Assembly (NCBI GenBank): GCA_029256665.1
Contig: JAQSXN010000108.1
Span: 1-9,177, forward strand
DNA length: 9,177 nt
Direction: 5' to 3'
Origin: Paenibacillus sp.
Lineage (GTDB): Bacteria > Bacillota > Bacilli > Paenibacillales > Paenibacillaceae
In this document: piece by piece, positions 1-4,926 of the stretch
Numbering within the stretch: the stretch's first letter is position 1
Layout of the letters: each line of letters opens with the position of its first letter
Notes under the pieces: model-generated
What the model saw: only the letters and a program-made list of their open reading frames with translations
Told to the model about the DNA's origin: nothing
Databases searched by the model: none
Program-made: the position numbers and the translations under genes

Positions 1-96
1 TACAACGAATCTGCCGGCAGCTTCAGCCTGTGCGGCGACAGCCAGATTTACACGACGCATCTCCGGTTCATCAGCCAGAGTCATTCGCAATTCTAG
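1..96 (+). CDS. C-terminal end of an unidentified upstream gene (partial)
   Basis: Frame 1 is open from the first base to a TAG at 94-96 and encodes 31 residues ending in HSQF. The third codon positions are strongly G/C-rich, as in the real genes nearby. The stop codon overlaps the first bases of the AGGAGG ribosome binding site of the carbonic anhydrase gene, a common arrangement in operons. The other two plus-strand frames are also open here, so this rests on codon usage and context only. I do not recognise the family from so short a tail, and the start lies outside the window. Confidence 0.45.
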   Translation, partial: YNESAGSFSLCGDSQIYTTHLRFISQSHSQF

Positions 97-107
97 GAGG
101 CAACGCG

Positions 108-671
108 ATGGGAAGAATCGACGAAATTATGACCTTTAATTCCGGTTTCGTCACGACGAAACAATACGAGCAATACGCGACAAGCAAATTCCCGGATAAA
201 CGAATGGTAATCCTGACCTGCATGGATACTCGGCTTACCGAGCTGCTTCCAAAGTCGATGAACCTCAAAAACGGCGACGCCAAAATCATCAAAACGGCAG
301 GAGGCATTATTACGCAGCCCTTCGGCAGCGTGATGCGAAGCGTGCTTGTGGCATTGTACGAGCTTCAAGCGGACGAGGTGTTCGTCATCGGCCATCACAA
401 TTGCGGGATGACGGGTCTCAACCCCGAGCTGATTATCGAACATATGAAGGAACGCGGGGTACCCGAGGAAAGAATCGATATCCTAAAAAATTCCGGCGTA
501 AATTTGATGCGTTGGTTAACCGGCTTCGACAACGTCCGCGATAGCGTCGTAAACAGCGTAAGCATCATTCGCAAACATCCTTTATTGCCGGCCAATATCC
601 TGGTGCACGGGCTCATCATCGATCCCGATACGGGACAGCTTGAGCTGGTCGATAAGGCGGACGTCGAGTAA
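108..671 (+). CDS. ytiB: Beta-class carbonic anhydrase, YtiB-like
   Basis: This 187-residue protein should catalyse reversible hydration of CO2 to bicarbonate in the cytoplasm. The beta-class zinc site is visible: C38 and D40 with R42 in the CMDTR motif, then H96 and C99 in HHNCG. The AGG-rich stretch TAGG near residues 62-67 is KTAGGI, also typical of the family. Length and overall pattern match the short Bacillus YtiB type (about 187 aa). The frame is open upstream to a GTG at 30, but the ATG at 108 is preceded by a perfect AGGAGG at 95-100 with 7 nt spacing, and the family starts here. It probably belongs to a transcript that begins upstream of the window, because no convincing promoter is visible in the first 107 bases. 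A GC-rich hairpin follows it. Family assignment is firm; physiological role is inferred. Confidence 0.93.
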   Translation: MGRIDEIMTFNSGFVTTKQYEQYATSKFPDKRMVILTCMDTRLTELLPKSMNLKNGDAKIIKTAGGIITQPFGSVMRSVLVALYELQADEVFVIGHHNCGMTGLNPELIIEHMKERGVPEERIDILKNSGVNLMRWLTGFDNVRDSVVNSVSIIRKHPLLPANILVHGLIIDPDTGQLELVDKADVE

Positions 672-696
672 TTTCCTGTTCAAGTGCAGGGAGAAT

Positions 697-734
697 GGCG
701 GCGGCCGGGAGAGCAATCGCTTGGCGCCGCCGCC
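697..734. terminator. GC-rich hairpin between convergent genes, possible terminator
   Basis: GGCGGCGGC (697-705) can pair perfectly with GCCGCCGCC (726-734) across a 20-nt loop. It sits in the 86-bp gap between the stop of the carbonic anhydrase gene and the stop of the convergent RCC1-like gene, where a transcription stop is expected. No T-rich tract follows on either strand, so it is not a canonical intrinsic terminator. Confidence 0.4.
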
Positions 735-757
735 TCCTCCATCACTCCATTGCTGAA

Positions 758-1618
758 TTAAGTGCGTAGTTGTCGGATGCCGCGCCAGCCGCTTACATCG
801 CATTGGCCATATTCATTATCGCCCACGGCCACAACCGTGCCGTCCGATTGAAGGCCGATGGTATGCGTACAGCCCGCGGCAATGGCCACAATATCGCGCC
901 AACCGCTTACATTGCATTGGCCATGCTCATTCCATCCCACAGCGATCACGGTGCCATCGGGTTTTAGTCCGACGGTATGATGACTCCCCGCCGCTATTGA
1001 CGCGACATCCCGCCAGCCGGTTACATCGCATTTGCCGTATTTATGATCGCCCGCCGCCACCACGGTTCCGTCCAATTGCAGACCGACAGTATGTAGGTAA
1101 CCCGCCGCCACTGCCGCAATTTCGCTCCAGCCGCTTACTTTGCATTGACCATACCGATTATTGCCCGCAGCCGCCACTAAGCCATCCGATTGTAGCCCGA
1201 CGGTATGCCAGTCGCCAGCGGCTACCGCTACCTTATCTCGCCAACCGCTTACATTGCATTGGCCTTCATTATTCCGACCGACAGCTACTACCGTGCCATC
1301 CGATTTAATCCCCACGGTACGACGCCAACCCGCTGCAACCGCCACAATATCGCGCCAATCGTCAACATCGCATTGGTTATGCTTATTCCAGCCTGCAGCC
1401 GCCACTAAGCCGTCCGATTGAAGGCCGATGGTATGGGCGTTACCCGTGTGAGCATTGCCGGCCGCGACAGCTATCACATCGCGCCAGCCGCCAACTTCGC
1501 ATTTGCCATATTTGTTATCGCCCGTAGCGATCACCGTGCCGTCCAATTTAAGCCCGACGGAATATCGATAACCCGCCGATATTGTTCCGGTGGGAATTAC
1601 TCGACTAACCGATTTCAT
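758..1618 (-). CDS. RCC1-like seven-repeat beta-propeller protein
   Basis: The 286-residue product is almost entirely seven copies of a 38-residue RCC1-type repeat with consensus DGTVVAVGxNxxGQCxVSGW followed by RDIVAVAAGxxHTVGLQS. The repeats occupy about residues 15-279. The chain enters at the AG..VGL half of a blade and ends at GWR, which suits a closed seven-bladed propeller. Each repeat has one cysteine at the same place (GQC/GKC/NQC). No signal peptide, membrane segment or catalytic motif is visible, so a cytosolic protein-binding scaffold is the best inference; partner unknown. The start is the ATG at 1616-1618, with AAAGGAG (1628-1634) 9 nt upstream. An in-frame start further upstream would overlap the preceding gene. 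Residues near 54-63 contain a tandem GNAHT duplication not seen in other blades. The gene is 28 bp downstream of a small membrane-protein gene on the same strand, so they are probably co-transcribed. Family is clear; function is unknown. Confidence 0.88.
   Translation of the reverse strand: MKSVSRVIPTGTISAGYRYSVGLKLDGTVIATGDNKYGKCEVGGWRDVIAVAAGNAHTGNAHTIGLQSDGLVAAAGWNKHNQCDVDDWRDIVAVAAGWRRTVGIKSDGTVVAVGRNNEGQCNVSGWRDKVAVAAGDWHTVGLQSDGLVAAAGNNRYGQCKVSGWSEIAAVAAGYLHTVGLQLDGTVVAAGDHKYGKCDVTGWRDVASIAAGSHHTVGLKPDGTVIAVGWNEHGQCNVSGWRDIVAIAAGCTHTIGLQSDGTVVAVGDNEYGQCDVSGWRGIRQLRT
782..1576 (-). repeat. Coding tandem repeat, 114-bp units (RCC1 blades)
   Basis: Seven units lie inside the RCC1-like gene. 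The codon for the conserved cysteine appears on the plus strand as GCA at 800, 914, 1028, 1142, 1256, 1370 and 1499. The spacing is exactly 114 bp five times and 129 bp once; the extra 15 bp is the GNAHT duplication at 1430-1459. Units differ noticeably at the DNA level, so they are not recent copies, although amino acids are well kept. Confidence 0.9.
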
Positions 1619-1646
1619 CGAATCTACTCCTTTAAACGAGCAAAGT

Positions 1647-2036
1647 TCAGTATCTCTGTTTGTACATAAATTCTTTAACATTGGCTGAAAAGATTAAAGT
1701 CAAACTTGTCAAAATAGAAATAAACAACATGACTATCGTTATAAAATCCAATAGTGCATAAGAAGAGTAGACTACTCCTGCAAATAAAGCACGAAACACA
1801 TTAAAAACAATCAGTGTATTCGCTACAATATAAATCCACTTAGCAATTTGACCGCCGTTATAAATAAATATACAAAGGATAATCATCATTATTAATCCAA
1901 TAATGTTGTGAAATATGCCACTTAGCAAACTCATAACCAGTATCACTATAAAGAGGGTTAGGTTAGTTATGACAAGTAGTTGGAGGATTCTTTTGCCTGT
2001 TGTTTCTTGCTTTTGAATGAAATCTTCCGTTTGCAT
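1647..2036 (-). CDS. Small four-helix integral membrane protein, unknown family
   Basis: The 129-residue product has a short charged N-terminus (MQTEDFIQKQETTGKR) and four hydrophobic stretches at about residues 17-41, 43-59, 67-90 and 95-117. It ends with a basic tail (VKEFMYKQRY). This suggests a small cytoplasmic-membrane protein with both ends inside. No recognised domain or catalytic motif is visible. The start at 2034-2036 has AGGGAG (2045-2050) 8 nt upstream. The gene is clearly more A/T-rich than the genes around it, partly from Ile/Leu/Phe content and partly from A/T-ending codons, hinting at a different origin. It ends 28 bp before the RCC1-like gene on the same strand, so the two may work together, which is inference from spacing only. 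Confidence 0.8.
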   Translation of the reverse strand: MQTEDFIQKQETTGKRILQLLVITNLTLFIVILVMSLLSGIFHNIIGLIMMIILCIFIYNGGQIAKWIYIVANTLIVFNVFRALFAGVVYSSYALLDFITIVMLFISILTSLTLIFSANVKEFMYKQRY

Positions 2037-2204
2037 TAGGCTCTCTCCCTTGCATCAAACGTATTTACGTTATTGATGATATTCGAGAAAAAGGGGAACT
2101 ATCCTGATCGTTAACCTAATAAGACATAGACAATCTGACAAATAAACGCTTACTAGACAATTCATTTCTGGATGGTACAGAAATAACTCCTAACACGCGC
2201 CAAT
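2037..2204. other. A/T-rich upstream region of the membrane/RCC1-like gene pair
   Basis: No gene is seen here. The stretch holds the ribosome binding site of the membrane-protein gene. It also contains an inverted repeat AACGTA-TT-TACGTT (2058-2071) starting 22 bp upstream of the start codon, and two direct copies of TAGACAAT (2127-2134 and 2154-2161). On the minus strand TTGTCA (2136-2141) resembles a -35 box, but no -10 box stands at a good distance, so no promoter is called. Confidence 0.5.
2058..2071. promoter_or_regulatory. 14-bp inverted repeat, candidate operator
   Basis: AACGTA (2058-2063) and TACGTT (2066-2071) are perfect inverted repeats around a TT centre. They lie between the ribosome binding site of the membrane-protein gene and its upstream region, a place where a repressor could act. 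No regulator is suggested by the sequence itself, and a short A/T-rich palindrome can arise by chance. Confidence 0.3.
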
Positions 2205-2427
2205 AACCCGAAATTTTCGGGTTGCAACCAGCGGCGTCGGCTGTTTAGGCGCTCTAACCCGATTTATTCGGGTTGCAGCCCGCGGCGTTGGCTGTTTAGG
2301 CGCTATAACCCGATTTATTCGGGTTGCAGCCCGCGGCGTCGGCTGTTTAGGCGCTCTAACCCGATTTTTTCGGGTTGCAACCAGCGGCGTCGGCTGTTTA
2401 GGCGCTCTAACCTGACTCATTCGGGCT
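2205..2427. repeat. 51-bp tandem repeat array with an inverted repeat in each unit
   Basis: Four complete 51-bp units begin at 2205, 2256, 2307 and 2358, and a degenerate fifth begins at 2409. Each unit opens with AACCCGA, a 5-nt spacer and TCGGGTT, which can fold into a 7-bp hairpin. The remainder (GCAACCAGCGGCGTCGGCTG, then TTTAGGCGCTCT, with variants) is also well kept. The arms are identical in four units while all but two of the spacers differ (AATTT, TTTAT, TTTAT, TTTTT). The fifth has AACCTGA/TCGGGCT arms. Units 1 and 4 share the CAACCAG variant; units 2 and 3 share CAGCCCG. The array lies 50 bp past the stop of the DUF309 gene. It lacks T-tracts after the hairpins, so these are not ordinary terminators. 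It is not a CRISPR array, because there are no unique spacers. Confidence 0.92.
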
Positions 2428-2477
2428 GTTCTTTTGCACGCCAACCACCTGCTCTCGCTTCGCTCCCTTTCCGAAAG

Positions 2478-3011
2478 CTACTTCCCCCGCCCCTTCCTCT
2501 TCTCGGCCAGAGCCGCCGCTCTCGCGGCGATCACATCCGAGCGGTCCCGCAGCTTGTGGCGATGGATGACGTCTTCGTTATCCATGGAACTCTCGGCTCC
2601 CCAACGGGCGCCAAGCTTCCGGCATTCGGCTTCGCATAACCGCATCAGCTCCGTATCCTCGATGGGCAGGTTCATATCCCGATAAGGAGTCTCCTTTTCC
2701 TCGTATACCGCCGCAAGCCTAACCCTCAGTTGATCCAACAACTGGTCACGCCCGAGTCCCACGGCTCCCAAGTCCGCTTCGTTCAGCCGCTTCAAGCTTT
2801 CCGCATACATGCGCCCGGCTCCCCGGCGGTTGCCTCTGCGCTCATGGTATTGGCCAACGGCCAATTGAATAAGACCGACCCAAAGCTCGCTAAGTCCGTC
2901 GCCAGGATGTTCTTTCCAATATTCTTCTAGCAGCTCGTGACATTCAAAGTAGTCTCTGGTTGCATGAAACTGAACCAAATAGGCAATATAAGAAGCAGGA
3001 AAGGATCGCAT
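2478..3011 (-). CDS. DUF309 family protein, YpuF-like
   Basis: This 177-residue soluble protein carries the DUF309 hallmark near the N-terminus: FECHELLEEYWK at residues 22-33, followed by a conserved helix GLIQLAVGQYHERRGNRRGA and a second helical part with a leucine-rich RDQLLDQLR segment. It is predicted to be all-helical, with no signal peptide or membrane segment. The biochemical role of DUF309 is not established; the conserved His-Glu pair suggests a metal or ligand site, which is inference. The start is the ATG at 3009-3011, with GGAGGTG (3017-3023) only 5 nt upstream. The longer open frame begins with a poly-Phe run from the upstream A-tract and is not plausible. The Lys/Arg-rich C-terminal tail (RAAALAEKRKGRGK) is beyond the core domain. 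It diverges from the Tim44-like gene and precedes the 51-bp repeat array. Confidence 0.85.
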   Translation of the reverse strand: MRSFPASYIAYLVQFHATRDYFECHELLEEYWKEHPGDGLSELWVGLIQLAVGQYHERRGNRRGAGRMYAESLKRLNEADLGAVGLGRDQLLDQLRVRLAAVYEEKETPYRDMNLPIEDTELMRLCEAECRKLGARWGAESSMDNEDVIHRHKLRDRSDVIAARAAALAEKRKGRGK

Positions 3012-3069
3012 TGGCGCACCTCCATCGGATGAGATCAAAAAAAAGAAAAAAAAGTTGAAACCCTTGTCC

Positions 3070-3098
3070 ATCGTAACCGTATTTCATGATGTTATCAA
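3070..3098 (-). promoter_or_regulatory. Candidate sigma-A promoter for the DUF309 gene
   Basis: Read on the minus strand, TTGATA (3093-3098) is followed after exactly 17 nt by TACGAT (3070-3075). These match the -35 and -10 consensus at 5 and 4 of 6 bases. Transcription would begin near 3062, giving a leader of about 50 nt that includes a long T-rich run (complement of 3037-3054) before the ribosome binding site. The same bases on the plus strand (TGTTATCAA, 3090-3098) form a weak extended -10 that could serve the divergent gene. Confidence 0.4.
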
Positions 3099-3129
3099 TC
3101 TATGCGATGCAGAAAGGAAAGAAAGACAA

Positions 3130-3552
3130 ATGAAAAAGGGAATGCTTGTAATGATCGCTTTGACATTGCTCTTTACGTTCGGATTCGGACAAGTGGCAGA
3201 CGCAAAGCGGGGCGGATTCAAATCGCCGAAACAAAGCGTTACGCAACCTAAAAACGACAGCGCTTCCCAGTCGAATCCCGGCACTAAGACCGGAGCGGCT
3301 GCAGGCACGGCTGGCGCGGCTACCAAAGGCGGCATGTTCGGCGGCAGCAGTCTGATGAAAGGTTTGATGATCGGCGGTTTGGCAGGCTTATTGTTCGGCG
3401 GCATGTTCGGAAGCATGGGCGCTTTCGGCGAAATCTTCGGCTTGCTGATCAACCTGCTCGCGATCTTCGCGATTATTATGCTGATCCGCGTCGCGTTTGT
3501 TTACCTCAAGAGCAAGAAAAAAAACGATCCCGATCCGCGTAAACCTTATTAA
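3130..3552 (+). CDS. Gly-rich exported/membrane protein of the short Tim44-like type
   Basis: The 140-residue product has a signal peptide (MKKGMLVMIALTLLFTFGFG) with a likely cleavage after ADA at residue 25. A polar Ser/Thr/Asn/Gln linker spans about 26-66, followed by a Gly/Met/Phe-rich stretch (67-100). One strong membrane helix lies at about 102-125, and a KSKKK basic stop precedes a charged tail. This N-terminal pattern resembles the Gly-rich leader of bacterial Tim44-domain proteins, but the C-terminal lipid-binding domain is missing, so transport should not be inferred. The ATG at 3130 is chosen because it starts the signal peptide and has AAAGGA (3113-3118) upstream, though 11 nt away. 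The stop is 2 bp before the next gene, so the pair is co-transcribed. Confidence 0.8.
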   Translation: MKKGMLVMIALTLLFTFGFGQVADAKRGGFKSPKQSVTQPKNDSASQSNPGTKTGAAAGTAGAATKGGMFGGSSLMKGLMIGGLAGLLFGGMFGSMGAFGEIFGLLINLLAIFAIIMLIRVAFVYLKSKKKNDPDPRKPY

Positions 3553-3554
3553 TC

Positions 3555-3842
3555 GTGAGAATTCAAACGGACGAGATCATTAACGCAGTGTGTTACCATA
3601 CCGCGCAGCGTCGCGGAATACAGCCTACCGAAGTCGAAGTGCAGCTGTCATGGGACGAAGAGTACGGATATACGGCGGAGATGTGGGTGCAAGGCCGCAG
3701 CCAATACTTGATGGAAGCGAATCTGCTGGAAGCAATCGAACAGTATATGTACACCCAATACAATGTTCGGGCCTTCCGATCCGACATCAAGCTTGGCTTG
3801 GATGAAGAAGCCGGCATCTTTTTCGCCGATATCGCTAACTAA
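3555..3842 (+). CDS. DUF2653 family protein, YxcD-like
   Basis: This 95-residue acidic cytosolic protein matches the small YxcD/DUF2653 family: MRIQTDEIINAVCYHTAQ at the start, EVEVQLSWDEEYGYTAEMWVQGR in the middle, then EANLLEAIEQYMYTQYNVRAFRSDI. Function is unknown. The family N-terminus fits the GTG at 3555, two bases after the stop of the preceding gene. No Shine-Dalgarno sequence stands in front of it (the upstream bases are AAACCTTATTAATC), so translation probably depends on ribosomes finishing the Tim44-like gene. A strong terminator follows 26 bp downstream. Confidence 0.85.
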   Translation: MRIQTDEIINAVCYHTAQRRGIQPTEVEVQLSWDEEYGYTAEMWVQGRSQYLMEANLLEAIEQYMYTQYNVRAFRSDIKLGLDEEAGIFFADIAN

Positions 3843-3868
3843 TGAATCGAACATGCATGCAAATACAC

Positions 3869-3903
3869 AGAAGAAGCGGCTCCTTCATGGAGCCGCTTCT
3901 TCT
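3869..3903. terminator. Bidirectional intrinsic terminator
   Basis: A perfect 15-bp stem, AGAAGAAGCGGCTCC (3869-3883) with GGAGCCGCTTCTTCT (3889-3903), closes a TTCAT loop. It lies in the 67-bp gap between the convergent YxcD-like gene (stop at 3842) and the lacI-type gene (stop at 3910). The A-rich left base and T-rich right base give a pyrimidine-rich, T-bearing exit on both strands, so it can end both transcripts. Confidence 0.88.
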
Positions 3904-3909
3904 TCGTGC

Positions 3910-4875
3910 TTATATTTGTCCCACGGAGTCGCCTTCGACGAGCGAAACATAAATACGTTCATGCTCGGCACCCTCGTTCGCGATCAGCTTGATTAGTTGT
4001 TCGGCCGCTAGAGCACCCCATCGCTTCTCCGAATAGTGTACGGTAGCGAGCCGCGGCTGCACATAGTCGGCAATTTCGATATGGTCGAAGCCGACGACAT
4101 GCAGATGTTCTCCGATCGCATAAGACGTCTCGCGCAAAGCTTGGTACATGCCGATCGCCATTTCGTCGTTAAAGCAGAAGGCCGCGGCAGGACCGTCGTA
4201 TTCGTTGATGATGATTTGCGCCGCGGCAGCCCCGCTGGCCTTGTCGAAGTTGCCCGGAATCTCCGCGTATTGGATTTCGCCGGCCCGATCGACGGCTTGA
4301 CGTACGGCGGCAAGCCTCTGTTCCGAGTCGAACGAACCCCCGGGACCCGTAACGGCGTACAGCTTCCGATGACCCTGCCGGATCAAATATTCGATCGCGA
4401 AGGTCGCCCCCGCTTTATTGTCGAGCAGAACCTGCACGACGTTCCGATGACTCAGCTCGCGGTCGAGCACGACAAGCTTATGTCCCCGCTCGGCATGCTG
4501 CAGCAGCACTTCGTCGGAAAACAGGCGGTCAAGAATGATAGCTCCGTCCAGCATGCCTTCCGAGAGCATCCGATGCGACCGCGTGCCGCTGCATATGACA
4601 AGATCGTATTCGCGTTTGTTCAGCTCTTCCTTCATCCCTTGCAAGAGCTCGCCGTAGAACGCTCCTTCCAACGTCGTCAGGAACGCGCCGATTATTTTCG
4701 TTTCCCGTTTTTTTAGCGTTCGCGCGGCCGCATTCGGCACGTAATTTAATTGCTTGGCCACATCAAGTATCTTCTTTCTCGTTTCCTCCGTCACCTTGGG
4801 GTTCCCGTTGAGCGCGTAAGATACGGTCGAAATGGATACCCCGGCGTGCCTGGCAATGTCTTTAATGCTTACCAC
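3910..4875 (-). CDS. LacI-family transcriptional regulator
   Basis: The 321-residue protein has a classical N-terminal LacI helix-turn-helix (residues 2-45: VSIKDIARHAGVSISTVSYALNG, then VTEETRKKILDVAKQLNYVPN). The hinge helix ARTLKKRE (50-58) includes L54, the position of the minor-groove leucine in PurR. The rest is a periplasmic-binding-protein-like effector domain starting at KIIGAFL. It should bind a palindromic operator as a dimer and sense a sugar or sugar derivative. The start is the GTG at 4873-4875: AGGAG (4884-4888) is 8 nt upstream and MVSIKDIA is the family N-terminus. An ATG at 4899 would add eight atypical residues. It lies 51 bp downstream of the GH94 gene on the same strand, so it probably regulates that locus. 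The effector is unknown; a beta-glucan oligosaccharide is a reasonable guess. No clear palindromic operator was found inside the window. Confidence 0.92.
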   Translation of the reverse strand: MVSIKDIARHAGVSISTVSYALNGNPKVTEETRKKILDVAKQLNYVPNAAARTLKKRETKIIGAFLTTLEGAFYGELLQGMKEELNKREYDLVICSGTRSHRMLSEGMLDGAIILDRLFSDEVLLQHAERGHKLVVLDRELSHRNVVQVLLDNKAGATFAIEYLIRQGHRKLYAVTGPGGSFDSEQRLAAVRQAVDRAGEIQYAEIPGNFDKASGAAAAQIIINEYDGPAAAFCFNDEMAIGMYQALRETSYAIGEHLHVVGFDHIEIADYVQPRLATVHYSEKRWGALAAEQLIKLIANEGAEHERIYVSLVEGDSVGQI

Positions 4876-4920
4876 AGCTATCGCTCCTATCGCTTGCATC
4901 CGGCTTCCCGTTCTTTGTCG

Positions 4921-4926
4921 ATTATA
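4921..4926 (-). promoter_or_regulatory. Perfect -10 box between the GH94 and lacI-type genes
   Basis: TATAAT is read on the minus strand directly after the TGA stop of the GH94 gene, 45 bp before the regulator's GTG. At 17 nt upstream the -35 position reads ATCCGG, which is poor. It could give a weak separate promoter for the regulator or be coincidental. Confidence 0.22.

Noticed and set aside
2205..2427. CRISPR array
   Set aside because: The units are contiguous 51-bp tandem copies with no unique spacers between repeats, and no cas gene is near.
2190..2444. Open frame of 84 codons with 17-residue APKQPTP-type repeats on the minus strand, spanning the 51-bp array
   Set aside because: The repeat length is a multiple of three, so several frames stay open automatically. 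The start would be a TTG with no properly spaced ribosome binding site, and the plus-strand frame through the array is open too. The inverted repeats explain the conservation better than coding does.
4036..4716. Plus-strand open frame of 226 codons opposite the lacI-type gene
   Set aside because: It lies entirely antisense to a clear LacI-family gene, shows no recognisable domain and has no ribosome binding site. It is a shadow of high-GC third positions.
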